This document shows positions 43,095-52,035 of a stretch of DNA of 64,000 nt, piece by piece (the stretch's first letter is position 1; every line of letters starts with the position of its first letter). The stretch comes from Sphingobium terrigena (GTDB lineage: Bacteria > Pseudomonadota > Alphaproteobacteria > Sphingomonadales > Sphingomonadaceae). The notes beneath the pieces are model-generated. The model saw only the letters and a program-made list of their open reading frames with translations. It did no database searches and had not been told where the DNA came from. Location of the stretch: positions 1 through 64,000 of the forward strand of contig NZ_QVRA01000017.1 of NCBI RefSeq assembly GCF_003591655.1, in the 5' to 3' direction. The translations under genes and the position numbers were made by a program.

Positions 43095-44102
43095 TCACGC
43101 TGCCTGTCGCCGGGGCAGCAGCCGCACACCGTCCAGCACAAAGGCAGGCTCCGGCATCTTGGCCAGCAGGCCGGTACACCAAAGATGCCCCTCCATCAGC
43201 GCGTCATGCTGCGCCCGCCACCAGTCGCCCGTCCCGCCGCTGGCATAAAACTGCGCGCAGAGCAGCAGATGCCGCCGCATCGCCGCGATCAGCATCGACT
43301 GGTAATGGGTCAGCAGCGCCGCCGCGTCACCGCCCTCCGCTATCCCGATCAAAACGGCGGACGCCAGTATCGCCTCCCGCACCGACTGCGCCGTGCCGTC
43401 GCCGCAGATCGGATCGAAACCCAACGCCGCCGTGCCGCAAGCCAGCCAGTCGTCGCCGCAAAGAGGCAGATGCAGGCGCGGCGCAGCGAGAAAAGGCGTC
43501 GATACCGCCTCCACGGCATCGACCACCGTCGCAATCAGCCCGCTCTGCGCCAGAAGATCGTCCAGCGATCCCCCCACGCCCAGCAACCAGCCTTGGTCCA
43601 CTCCGGCAGGCACCAGAAACAGCCAGCCGTTCGGCACCGCCTCGATCCGGCCTTCTTCGCTACAAGCGGGATCGCGCAGCCGCACTTTGGTCGCCACGGC
43701 ATGGCGATCGCCAAAGATGCGTGTCTCGCCCAGTGACATTGGCGGCGCGGCGTGGATGGTGAAGTCGACCGGATCGTCCCCTGCGACAGGCTCGTCCCCC
43801 GCCAGCGCCGCCTGTACCTGATCTTCCGACGCCAGCGCCGCGCCATGCGGCACCACCACCGGCGCGCCACCCCAGGCGACCACACGGCGCTTGATCCGGG
43901 GACTGTCAGCAAACAGGCCGGGCCGTGCGAAGATGTCGCGCAGCAGCGCCAGGGCCGGATCGCTGAGCATGATCGTCGGCACCGGCGCGCGACGGGCGGC
44001 TTCGCTTGCAACCCGAAGGCCCGCCCCCTGTAACAGATGTGCGCATGTCGTCGCGGCAATCCCGCTGCCCCTTATGCCGACGATCATGCGCTGTTCGTTC
44101 AT
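43095..44102 (-). CDS. qhpG: QhpG flavin-dependent monooxygenase
   Basis: A 335-residue protein of the FAD-dependent monooxygenase/halogenase-like fold. The N-terminus has a Rossmann-type GIRGSGIAATTCAHLLQGAG; later parts (GWLFLVPAGVDQGWLLGVGG, WLACGTAALGFDPICGDGTAQSVREA) match the conserved GDA-type FAD region. QhpG hydroxylates the QhpC tryptophan that becomes cysteine tryptophylquinone. It is shorter and less conserved at the first motif than typical flavin hydroxylases, so the call leans on operon position. Its start overlaps qhpB in an ATGA. Confidence 0.87.
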   Translation of the reverse strand: MNEQRMIVGIRGSGIAATTCAHLLQGAGLRVASEAARRAPVPTIMLSDPALALLRDIFARPGLFADSPRIKRRVVAWGGAPVVVPHGAALASEDQVQAALAGDEPVAGDDPVDFTIHAAPPMSLGETRIFGDRHAVATKVRLRDPACSEEGRIEAVPNGWLFLVPAGVDQGWLLGVGGSLDDLLAQSGLIATVVDAVEAVSTPFLAAPRLHLPLCGDDWLACGTAALGFDPICGDGTAQSVREAILASAVLIGIAEGGDAAALLTHYQSMLIAAMRRHLLLCAQFYASGGTGDWWRAQHDALMEGHLWCTGLLAKMPEPAFVLDGVRLLPRRQAA

Positions 44103-45199
44103 TCCACCGCGACCATGCCCGCACCGGTGGTGTCATAGCCCAGGTCCAGCGTCACCTCATGCTTCAATGTCTTGGCGTCATAGACTTCCAGATCATAGCT
44201 CGCGCCATAAATGTAGAGTTTCGCCCCATCGGTCGACATGCCCAGACGGAAGCGTGATCGGCAGGGAAATTCCGCCTTGTCCAACACCGCGTTGCTGGCC
44301 ATGTCCATATGCCAGAATTCGCAGCGTTTATTGCCATATTTGCCGTTGGTAACGACGGTATAGGCCTGCTTGCCGTCGGGCGTGACCTGCAACCCGGCCA
44401 TGGCGTCGGGCGCGGGGCCGATGGGGGTGAAATCAAACTGCCGCGTGGACAGGTCGAAGCGCGCCATGCCGAACATCTTGTTATGGACATAGGCGTCGGC
44501 GGCATTGAACAGTGACACATATTGGCCGGGCGTGCGGATCGCATCCAACGTGCCGCCAAAGCCGACATTCTCCATGCCGGTGCCTTCGGGCTTGGCGAGG
44601 TCTATCCGGTCGGTGACCTTCAATGTCGCAACGTCGATAATCGCGACCTTCTCGCCAAAGGCGTAAAGCGTCTTTCCGTCGGGCGACACTTTATAGCCCG
44701 CGCGCCAGCCGCCGGAACGCTCATCCTCCTTGTCGATCTCGGCGGTGCGGACGACCTTTTGCAGCTTCAGGTCGATGACGCCATACATGGGCTTGCTGAC
44801 GGTATAGCGGTCGATCCCCTTCTCGAATTTCGAGATGACGGTATAGAAATAGCGCCCGGTCGGATCGGGCACGCCGCCCCAGAAACGATAGCGGGTCGTG
44901 CCATCGTTCAGGCTGAACTTGTTGATCACCTGGCGCGTCGCGGTGTCGATCACCTCGATCCCGCTGGTGGTGATGGTGGTCACATAGATGCGCTTGCCAT
45001 CGTCGGACAGTTGCATCGATGTCGGCAGGCCGGTGTCCAGCTTGATCGTGCCGGTGACCGCGCCCTTGCTCTCCTCGAACACCAGCAGCCGGTCGGGATA
45101 GGACCCCATGAAGAGCGTCGCCGCATTCAAGGGCATAGCGCTCAGCATCGCCAGGCCAGCGCCCAGCATGAGACGATATTTCGGCATGGCGGCCCTCAT
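44099..45199 (-). CDS. qhpB: QHNDH beta subunit QhpB
   Basis: A 366-residue periplasmic seven-bladed beta-propeller with an N-terminal signal peptide (LMLGAGLAMLSAMPLNA). Repeating blade motifs include FMGSYPDRLLVFEE, LSDDGKRIYVTTITTSGIEVIDTATRQ and VSPDGKTLYAFGEKVAIIDV. The ATG at 45199 overlaps the qhpC stop (ATGA); a second ATG at 45187 is possible. The beta subunit packs against QhpA and QhpC and lines the CTQ active site. Confidence 0.93.
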   Translation of the reverse strand: MRAAMPKYRLMLGAGLAMLSAMPLNAATLFMGSYPDRLLVFEESKGAVTGTIKLDTGLPTSMQLSDDGKRIYVTTITTSGIEVIDTATRQVINKFSLNDGTTRYRFWGGVPDPTGRYFYTVISKFEKGIDRYTVSKPMYGVIDLKLQKVVRTAEIDKEDERSGGWRAGYKVSPDGKTLYAFGEKVAIIDVATLKVTDRIDLAKPEGTGMENVGFGGTLDAIRTPGQYVSLFNAADAYVHNKMFGMARFDLSTRQFDFTPIGPAPDAMAGLQVTPDGKQAYTVVTNGKYGNKRCEFWHMDMASNAVLDKAEFPCRSRFRLGMSTDGAKLYIYGASYDLEVYDAKTLKHEVTLDLGYDTTGAGMVAVE

Positions 45200-45555
45200 G
45201 GGAAAACGAGATCGAGACTGCGCCAGTCCTTGGTCGCAGTGGCGCAGTTGCTGGCCCAGTCGGGCGAATAGTTGACATGATCGGGCACCTGCACTGGCCA
45301 GAAACAGGTGACGTAGCAGTCGTAAATGTCGCGCTCGACCGGCTGGCACAGGCCCGCGGTGCCGCCACTAGCATCGACCTCCCAGCCCGGCGAGAAGGAT
45401 AGCGAGCAGCCCATCGGTACATGCGGGCGCGGTGCCTGCTGGAGGGCGACGACATCCTCCTCCATGTCCGCGTTCGGCGCGGCGGCAGCCTCCATCTGCG
45501 TCACGGCCTCGTCGATCCGCTGCGCCTTTTTATTGATGGCACGAAGATGCTTCAT
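45196..45555 (-). CDS. qhpC: QHNDH gamma subunit QhpC with CTQ cofactor
   Basis: A 119-residue catalytic subunit. Residues 1 to about 43 are an acidic leader; the mature part keeps every residue known to be crosslinked in the Pseudomonas and Paracoccus enzymes: C50-E59, C70-D76 and C84-D92 for the three thioether bridges and C80-W86 for cysteine tryptophylquinone. Spacing matches Cys37-Trp43 numbering exactly; the tryptophan preceding the quinone residue is phenylalanine here (CFWP). One additional cysteine, C104, lies outside the bridge set. It is ATGA-coupled on both sides. Confidence 0.96.
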   Translation of the reverse strand: MKHLRAINKKAQRIDEAVTQMEAAAAPNADMEEDVVALQQAPRPHVPMGCSLSFSPGWEVDASGGTAGLCQPVERDIYDCYVTCFWPVQVPDHVNYSPDWASNCATATKDWRSLDLVFP

Positions 45556-47006
45556 GACAGCCCCTTTCTTTCGACGAAGCGTTCCAGGAAACCGGGATTA
45601 CGCACCGACAGCACGCCGTAGATACGCAGGCAGGTGTCGGTCCACTGGCGTATCCAGTCGCAATAATGGAGGTTGGCGTGGCCGGTGTCGCCATAGCGGA
45701 CGAACGCCTCATGATGGCACCCGCCCGCACAGAGCGGTCGCGCCCAGCAACTCTGGCAATCATATTTCGCCTCGACATGCCCTTTAGCCAGGAACTCGCC
45801 CTGCTTGGCCCGGTCGATGCCGCTGGAGACATGCCCCATCGTATGCGTGTCGGCGTCGGTGAAGCGGTGACAGGGCGACAGGTCGCCCGATGGGCTGACC
45901 CCCATCAGACCCAATCCTGCGCCGCAGGGATGCGATTTGTTGACGCCCGAAATCAGCTCGCTGATCGTTTCGCTGACGTTGGTGAAGCCGTGTGATTCCC
46001 CGCGCAGGGCATATTCCAGCCACTCGTCCGCTAGGCTGTTAAACTGCGCCAGCACGCTGTCCATGCCATTACCATCCAGCGAATAGGCGCGCTCCTCGCC
46101 CGTCGTCACCGGCGCGAAGCCGACCTCGTGAAAGCCCAGATCATCCTTCAGATGGCGGAAGATACGAACCACATCGGTCACGCCCTCGGTCAGCGTCACC
46201 CGCGCAGTGATCGCCCGCGTCTTGTGATGCGCGATCAGCGTGCGCAGGCGCGGTTCGATCACCGCATAGCTGCCCTTGCCATTTTTATAGACGCGATGCT
46301 TGTCCTGCACTTCTGGCGGACCATCCATGCTGACCGTCACGCCGACCCGGTTGTCCGACAGGAAGGTGACGATCTCCGGCGTCAGCAGGGTCGCGTTGGT
46401 GGTCAGGCTATAGGTGATCGCCTTCCCCGCTGCGGCCGTTGCATGATTGGCATAGGCCACGACGTCGCGCAGCAGCTTGAAATTCATCAGCGTTTCGCCG
46501 CCGAAGAAGGTGATATGCACCGACTTGCGCCCGACCGCCTCGGCAATCAGCAGATCGACCGACGCCATTGCCGTGTCGAGCGTCATATATTTGGGTTTGC
46601 CCGCTGGCGTCGCGATCTTGTCCGCGCCAAATTCGTAGCAATAGGTGCAGGCCAGATTGCACTGGTTGGTGACGTTCAGCACCAGCGCCTGCAATGGGAA
46701 GTCGGCGGGCGGTGCCTGCGGCACCTGCGCCACCGGCATGGCATGGCCCAGATGGATCAGGCGTGCCTGCCGCAATTCGCGCACCAGCCCGTCGGCTTCT
46801 TCCGCTGCGCGCCCTTCGGCCACCAGTTCGCGGACCAGCGCCGCATGGGTCAGTTCCTGCCCGTCGAGCCGATCCAGAACCGCGCGCACATCGGTGTCGA
46901 TCTCGAAGATCGCGCCTGCGCTCACCAAATAGACAAAATCGCTGCCTCCGGCGTCAAAACCGTGATATTCCGCCCGGCGATAGGTGGGTGCCTGCATCAC
47001 GGTCAT
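45552..47006 (-). CDS. qhpD: QhpD radical SAM/SPASM crosslinking enzyme
   Basis: A 484-residue radical SAM protein that forms the intraprotein thioether bonds of QhpC. The [4Fe-4S]-SAM motif CNLACTYC is at residues 116-123, preceded by LNVTNQ. The SPASM cluster region includes CGAGLGLMGVSPSGDLSPCHRF and CQSCWARPLCAGGCHHEAF. The ATG at 47006 is chosen because it overlaps the qhpA stop in an ATGA; an in-frame ATG at 47030 is less likely. Confidence 0.95.
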   Translation of the reverse strand: MTVMQAPTYRRAEYHGFDAGGSDFVYLVSAGAIFEIDTDVRAVLDRLDGQELTHAALVRELVAEGRAAEEADGLVRELRQARLIHLGHAMPVAQVPQAPPADFPLQALVLNVTNQCNLACTYCYEFGADKIATPAGKPKYMTLDTAMASVDLLIAEAVGRKSVHITFFGGETLMNFKLLRDVVAYANHATAAAGKAITYSLTTNATLLTPEIVTFLSDNRVGVTVSMDGPPEVQDKHRVYKNGKGSYAVIEPRLRTLIAHHKTRAITARVTLTEGVTDVVRIFRHLKDDLGFHEVGFAPVTTGEERAYSLDGNGMDSVLAQFNSLADEWLEYALRGESHGFTNVSETISELISGVNKSHPCGAGLGLMGVSPSGDLSPCHRFTDADTHTMGHVSSGIDRAKQGEFLAKGHVEAKYDCQSCWARPLCAGGCHHEAFVRYGDTGHANLHYCDWIRQWTDTCLRIYGVLSVRNPGFLERFVERKGLS

Positions 47007-48733
47007 TGCGACACCTCCGGTTGATCCCATTTCTGATAGGCAGGCACGGTGACGACCATGTAGGAACGGGCGGTCAGCGGCTTGCCGAACTTGTCCTTCT
47101 CGGCCTTGGCCGTGGCGACGACCCAGACATCACCATAATTGTTGCGGCCAAAGCGGCGTGCCGGGTTCGGCCCCTCGCTATTGGGGGTAAAGAGCGCAGC
47201 CGGGCTGAGCGCGCCGACATATTTGGCGTCATCATCATAATAGACCGCCAGATATTCCTGCGTGGACCAGGTGACGTCGACCGGCCCAACCGCAATGTCA
47301 TCTGCCGTGCCCTGCTTGCCGTCGATGCCATTTTCGAACCCGGTCGCATCGAACTGCGCATAGCCTTTGGGGAATTTGATCCCGCCCAGCCGCGACACAG
47401 CGGTTTCGGGTGTCACCTTGATGTAGTCGATCTTGCTATAGACCGGGAAGGCCTGCTCCAGCACCGCGCCACCGACGGCAACGTTGCGCTGTCCAGATGC
47501 CGCCCCGGCGGCGACATCGGCAGTCACCACCAGTTCCTGCGGGCTGGCCGATACGATCTTGGTTGCGGTCACGCCAACGCCCAGATCAATGTCTGCGGGG
47601 GTGAGCGATACGGGCAGATTATGTCCCACGATACGGAATTGCGTGCCCTTGGTTCCGGCCTTGACCGGGCCCGGCACCACCGCCAGCACAGCGGGCGCAG
47701 CCGTTGCGCGGATCAGTTTCACGTCCAGCCCAAATTCCTGATAGTCGCCCCAATACCAGCGGCCGATGGCGCTTTGCTGGTCAGGGGCGAACCACATCGT
47801 CTCTCGCGCGGCGCTCGCCAGATCATCGGGCTTGCCAGCGGCTGCGGCGCCTTTGGACGATCCGCGCCAGCTATAGCCTGCATAGACGATGCCAGCGCCG
47901 CTGCGGCTCACGGTGCCGCCATTGGTCAGCGACCGCAGCGTGCTGCTGGTCACAAATTCGTCCGCCGATTTGCCCGGCTTGACGCTGAAGCTGCCCACGA
48001 ACCGCCCCTGCCCCGGCGCGGATGCCACGACCAGCCATTCGCCTGCCAGACGCGGCACGCTCTGGCGCGATCGCCATGCCGCCCATTCGGGCGTGTGCAG
48101 CGGCGCAGTCTTGGCCATATAGGTCAGCGCATATTCGCCGCGCAACATCTTGTCCTTGGGGTCGCGGCCGGCTGGCTGTTCGCTATCCTCGGCGGGGCGA
48201 CGATATTGCGCGTCCGCCTGCGAATACATGGCGACATGCAGATCCTGCAACTGCTTCCATTCCAGCTTCGACCGACGCCACGACAAGGTCTGGGCGAAAC
48301 TGTGACAGGCGGCGCACGCGCCGCGCATGGTTTCGTTGGGGATATTGCTTTCGTCGATCGTCCGCTTTTCCGCCAGATACATGACCGGCAGCGCCTCTTG
48401 CGGGGCCAGGCCATGGGACGAGGACAGGGATTTGACGATCGCCCGCGATTCATCGGGTGTAATCGCCAGGCCGTTCAACCGCACCATCCGCTTGATCGCC
48501 TGCGACCAGCCCTCCGGCGTCGTGCGGACCCAGCTGATCCGCGACAAATTCCCCTTGGCATCGGGCGTGTGACAGGTGCCGCACTTTTCCTTGACCAGTG
48601 CATCGGCGACCGGGATGCCCGGATCGCTTTCCTTCATCGTCGCGCCGTCCGGCCCGCCATCGGCCTGTGCGACGACGATCGAAGCGGAAAACAGCGCCAG
48701 CAACCCGAATTTCGAGAGTGTTACCCGCTTCAC
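47003..48733 (-). CDS. qhpA: QHNDH alpha subunit QhpA, dihaem cytochrome c
   Basis: A 576-residue periplasmic subunit that takes electrons from CTQ and passes them to a soluble acceptor. After a signal peptide (LLALFSASIVVAQA), two haem motifs occur: CGTCH at 51-55 and CAACH at 140-144. Three beta-rich domains follow. The length is close to known QhpA precursors. The start is GTG at 48733 with GAGGGGGA 6 nt upstream. A regulon element and CTAGGC box lie upstream, so it should lead the whole qhpADCBGFE transcript. Confidence 0.95.
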   Translation of the reverse strand: MKRVTLSKFGLLALFSASIVVAQADGGPDGATMKESDPGIPVADALVKEKCGTCHTPDAKGNLSRISWVRTTPEGWSQAIKRMVRLNGLAITPDESRAIVKSLSSSHGLAPQEALPVMYLAEKRTIDESNIPNETMRGACAACHSFAQTLSWRRSKLEWKQLQDLHVAMYSQADAQYRRPAEDSEQPAGRDPKDKMLRGEYALTYMAKTAPLHTPEWAAWRSRQSVPRLAGEWLVVASAPGQGRFVGSFSVKPGKSADEFVTSSTLRSLTNGGTVSRSGAGIVYAGYSWRGSSKGAAAAGKPDDLASAARETMWFAPDQQSAIGRWYWGDYQEFGLDVKLIRATAAPAVLAVVPGPVKAGTKGTQFRIVGHNLPVSLTPADIDLGVGVTATKIVSASPQELVVTADVAAGAASGQRNVAVGGAVLEQAFPVYSKIDYIKVTPETAVSRLGGIKFPKGYAQFDATGFENGIDGKQGTADDIAVGPVDVTWSTQEYLAVYYDDDAKYVGALSPAALFTPNSEGPNPARRFGRNNYGDVWVVATAKAEKDKFGKPLTARSYMVVTVPAYQKWDQPEVSQ

Positions 48734-48774
48734 CCTGTTTCCCCCTCAAGCACCATCTGGTGCGCGAAACCCAA

Positions 48775-48817
48775 GCCTAGGCAGGCGCACATCGCGCGCC
48801 ATTGCCCAAATGACGTA
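48775..48817 (-). promoter_or_regulatory. qhpA promoter with regulon element
   Basis: On the minus strand the element at 48817-48801 reads TACGTCATTTGGGCAAT. CTAGGC at 48780-48775 follows after 20 nt (CCTAGG after 19). The first block TACGTCA is intact; the second block is diverged from GCCCCAT to GGGCAAT, so it may be a weaker or half site. Confidence 0.65.
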
Positions 48818-48856
48818 TGGCCCCATGACAATCCGCCATAGAAAACTGGACAGGTA

Positions 48857-50242
48857 TCAAGATTTTTTCGGGCTGGTCTGCTCCGCATCCTTTTGCTCGG
48901 CCGAAACCGGGGCCGCAGCGCCCTTCTTGCGCAGTGCGATGCCGCTGAGGCAGGCGTGCAATATATAGTTGGCGCTCATCCGGCTGACATAGGTGGGGTC
49001 CAGGATCGGCGCGGCATCGAGCAGGTCGAAGCCAACCACCCTGGTCTGTGCGCAGAGTTGCCGCACCATCGGAATCGCCTCCCGCATGGTGATGCCGCCG
49101 GGCACCGGACGGCCCGACGCAGGTGCGTCGCCCGGATCAAGGACGCTCATGTCGAACGAGATAAAGACATGCTCCGGCCCCTGTTTCAGGCCCGCCAATA
49201 TGTCCTTGGTCACCGCCTGCCAGCCGCGTTCCTGTATCGCGGCGGTAGGCAGGATGCGCGCGCCGCTGTCGGTCAGCCGCTTCTGCGTCGCCGGATCAGC
49301 GTCGCGTCCGTGCAGGCCGACCAGCGTCACGTCGCTGCCGCGCAACAAATTTTGCTGCATCAGTCGGGTCAGGGTCTGCGTGTCGGAGATCAGATGGTCG
49401 CCGTTCAGTTCCGCTCCGGCATGGGCATCGAACTGGACCAGTGCGACCTTGCCAACGCCATAGGTGTCAACCATCGCCGCGACATCGGCAAACATCACCG
49501 CATGATCGCCCCCGACGATGAAAGGCACCACGCCCACACTCGCCATCTCGGCGATCATCGTGCGGACATGGGGCAGCCCGCGTTCGGGCGCCATCGGGTC
49601 GATCGCCAGATCGCCATAGTCGGCGATCGACAGCACAAGGCCCGGATCGACCCCGCCATCGGCATCCGCGCCGACCAGCCCGTCCATGCCGCGCAACGCC
49701 ATCGGTGCATGTTTGGAGTCGCGCCAGCCCGACGAAAAATCGAGCGGCACGCCGACAAAGGCGACCTCCACCTTGCCCGCGACCAGATCTTCCTTGCGCA
49801 GCGCGACCGGCGCGTCGGCAAAGGTCGGCACCGCGCCGCGCTGGAACAGATAGCGTTTCAGGCTGAACGGGCCATCGTCGCGCTGGCGCTTATCGAACAG
49901 CTTGGGGCGCACCGTCGTGCTGGCGTTCCACCCGCGCGCCTGCGGGTTGAGCGCGATCTCCGCCGGATCGCGCCCGGCCCTATATTTGCTATCCTCCACC
50001 ACCGCCATCAGCGCGCTGGCATAGGCGTCGACATCGGCCGCTGAGCGCCCGGCAAGCGCCACCTGCAACTTCTCGTCCGTCAGGCCGAAGCGGGCCAGCA
50101 CCGCCGGATCGGACAGAAATACCTTCTTCTCCGACGACAGGCTGGCCAGCGGATCGCTGCCCTGCGCCATGGCGGGGACGGACAGGGTTGCGAGGGCCAG
50201 AGCAAGAGTGGCGCCACGCACCAGCAAAGCGGCGCGCGCCAT
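48857..50242 (-). CDS. Exported ureohydrolase-like protein with incomplete metal site
   Basis: A 461-residue protein with a signal peptide (ATLALALATLSVPAMA) and a ureohydrolase fold. Of the six family metal ligands, H247 (VGGDHA), D272 and H274 (QFDAHAG) and D364 (SFDMS) remain, but the third ligand of DxHxD is G276 and the second aspartate of DxD is S366. The usual LDP and PVPGGITMREA motifs persist. It is therefore probably inactive or differently metallated. It overlaps the intact paralogue upstream in an ATGA, suggesting a paired complex. A lysine/serine-rich tail ends the protein. Confidence 0.88.
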   Translation of the reverse strand: MARAALLVRGATLALALATLSVPAMAQGSDPLASLSSEKKVFLSDPAVLARFGLTDEKLQVALAGRSAADVDAYASALMAVVEDSKYRAGRDPAEIALNPQARGWNASTTVRPKLFDKRQRDDGPFSLKRYLFQRGAVPTFADAPVALRKEDLVAGKVEVAFVGVPLDFSSGWRDSKHAPMALRGMDGLVGADADGGVDPGLVLSIADYGDLAIDPMAPERGLPHVRTMIAEMASVGVVPFIVGGDHAVMFADVAAMVDTYGVGKVALVQFDAHAGAELNGDHLISDTQTLTRLMQQNLLRGSDVTLVGLHGRDADPATQKRLTDSGARILPTAAIQERGWQAVTKDILAGLKQGPEHVFISFDMSVLDPGDAPASGRPVPGGITMREAIPMVRQLCAQTRVVGFDLLDAAPILDPTYVSRMSANYILHACLSGIALRKKGAAAPVSAEQKDAEQTSPKKS

Positions 50243-51708
50243 CAGTTCTTCTTCCCATAATAAGCGTCCAGCCCATGATCGACCGATACCGGGTTGAGAT
50301 AGCCGGGCTTCAACCCTTTCTTGCGCATGGCAATGCCCGCCAGACAGGCGTTCAGCAGGAAATTGCTGTTGAGCGCGGTCTTGTAGCTGGTGTCGAGATA
50401 GGGCGCGACTTCGACGATATCGATGCCTGCAATGTCATTTTCAGCGCACAGGTTGCGCATGATCGGCTGCGCCTCTCGCATGGTCAGGCCGCCGGGAACC
50501 GGGGTGCCCGTGCCGGGCATGAAGGCGGGGTCCAGCACATCGACGTCGAAACTGATCCACAATTTCTTGGTGCTGGTGCGCGCTTCTTTTAGCGCACGGG
50601 CCATCACCTTGTCCCAGCCCCATTTCTCCACCTCGACCATCGTGTGATATTTCATGCCCTTGTTGCGCATCCAGCCAAAGGTTTCGAGATCGGGTCCACG
50701 CGCGCGCAGGCCCACCTGGATATAGTCGCTGCCCCGGACATGGCCTTCATTGATGACGCGATAGACCGGCTGACCATGGTCGAGCAGATGCACCCGGCCC
50801 CGGCCAATGTCATAATGGCTGTCGAAATGGATGACCCCGACATTACCCTTGCCATGGACATCGGCCGCGGCGGCGACATTGGGATATTCCAGGCTGTGGT
50901 CACCGCCGATGACGATCGGGATCGCGCCGGTGCGGGCGATCTCCGCCACCATCGCGCGGACATGATCCACGCTGCGCTCGGTCGAATTCTGGTCGATGGC
51001 GATGTCGCCATAATCGACGACTTTCAGCGCGGCATTGGGGTTGATCATCGAATACATGTCATTGCCGCCAGCCCCGCCGGTCATCCGCATCGCGCGCGGC
51101 CCGTCGATCGCGTTGCGCCAGCCTGACCCCATGTCGAGCGGCGCGCCGACGATGGCGACATCGACCTTGCCCGCTTTCAGATCCTCCGGTGTCATGGCCA
51201 GCGGCGCCCCCGCGAAAGTCGCAAAACCCCCGCCATAGCCACCGATATAGCGGGTCAGTTCCATCGGACCGGCCTCACGCCGTGGGTCCATCGTTGCGGG
51301 GCGCTTCGCCTTCCAGGCGTTGAACCAGGGCGATGATGTGTCGAGCGGGATCGCCGCGACATCGCGCCCGGCCTTGAACTCCACCTGCGCGTGCAGGGCC
51401 TGCATGGCGTCGATATAGGCGCTGATCTCCTCCGGCTTGCTAATGCGGATACGATCGAACAGGGCGTCCTTTTCGACATAGCGCCCGGTAACGCCGCTTT
51501 TGAGGAAATCGACTTTGGCCTTGTCGATCCCGGCCAGCTTCGCCTCGACATCCTTGGGCAATTCCAGCGGCTTTGGCTTGCCCATATCATCTTCGGCCGG
51601 CATTTGCGGCGCAGGCGTGGCCGCGTTGGGCAGGTCGCCTGCCAGCACGGCCCCGATCGCCGCGATCCCGGCCATGCTCCATCCTGTAACGGCGGTCAAA
51701 GAAGGCAT
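50242..51708 (-). CDS. Exported ureohydrolase (agmatinase family), intact metal site
   Basis: A 488-residue protein. A hydrophobic N-terminal export segment (WSMAGIAAIGAVLAG) and an extra region of about 150 residues precede the catalytic fold, making it far longer than the 310-350 residues of cytosolic agmatinases. All metal ligands are present: H271 (GGDHS), D296/H298/D300 (HFDSHYD), D388/D390 (SFDVDVLDP). GGAGA lies 5 nt before the ATG at 51708 (another ATG is 3 nt upstream). It should hydrolyse a guanidino compound to urea outside the cytoplasm. It precedes the incomplete paralogue and follows a regulon promoter. Confidence 0.9.
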   Translation of the reverse strand: MPSLTAVTGWSMAGIAAIGAVLAGDLPNAATPAPQMPAEDDMGKPKPLELPKDVEAKLAGIDKAKVDFLKSGVTGRYVEKDALFDRIRISKPEEISAYIDAMQALHAQVEFKAGRDVAAIPLDTSSPWFNAWKAKRPATMDPRREAGPMELTRYIGGYGGGFATFAGAPLAMTPEDLKAGKVDVAIVGAPLDMGSGWRNAIDGPRAMRMTGGAGGNDMYSMINPNAALKVVDYGDIAIDQNSTERSVDHVRAMVAEIARTGAIPIVIGGDHSLEYPNVAAAADVHGKGNVGVIHFDSHYDIGRGRVHLLDHGQPVYRVINEGHVRGSDYIQVGLRARGPDLETFGWMRNKGMKYHTMVEVEKWGWDKVMARALKEARTSTKKLWISFDVDVLDPAFMPGTGTPVPGGLTMREAQPIMRNLCAENDIAGIDIVEVAPYLDTSYKTALNSNFLLNACLAGIAMRKKGLKPGYLNPVSVDHGLDAYYGKKN

Positions 51709-51782
51709 CATCGTCTCCGGCCCGCGCGGCGCAGGCAAAGGCTGTGGGCAGGAAAAGGGCGCACCTGCCCCGATCCCGACAA

Positions 51783-51825
51783 GCTATGCGGCCAGCCCCC
51801 CACTCCCCATGGGGCATTTGACGTA
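51783..51825 (-). promoter_or_regulatory. Regulon promoter for the exported ureohydrolase pair
   Basis: On the minus strand TACGTCAAATGCCCCAT (51825-51809) is followed after exactly 20 nt by CATAGC (51788-51783). It is the mirror copy of the site serving the divergent receptor gene. Confidence 0.78.
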
Positions 51826-51857
51826 GGATGGCGCGCCATAGGAGCAGACGAACAGGC

Positions 51858-51900
51858 TACGTCAAATGCCCCATGTCTGACTGCCTGCGCAATCCATAGC
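51858..51900 (+). promoter_or_regulatory. Regulon promoter for the TonB receptor
   Basis: TACGTCAAATGCCCCAT at 51858-51874 is followed after exactly 20 nt by CATAGC at 51895-51900, continuing CTTTCC. It is identical over 17 bp to the inverted copy at 51809-51825; 32 bp separate the two. Confidence 0.78.
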
Positions 51901-52035
51901 CTTTCCACCATTGCAGAAAAGCACGAGGCGGCATCGCGGTCGCCCACAGCGTGATGGCCCCCGCAAAAGGGGCAGCCAGACGCACACCGGGAGGGGCTGA
52001 TGTCAGGGAGCTATTGGACAAAAAAGGGGAATAGC

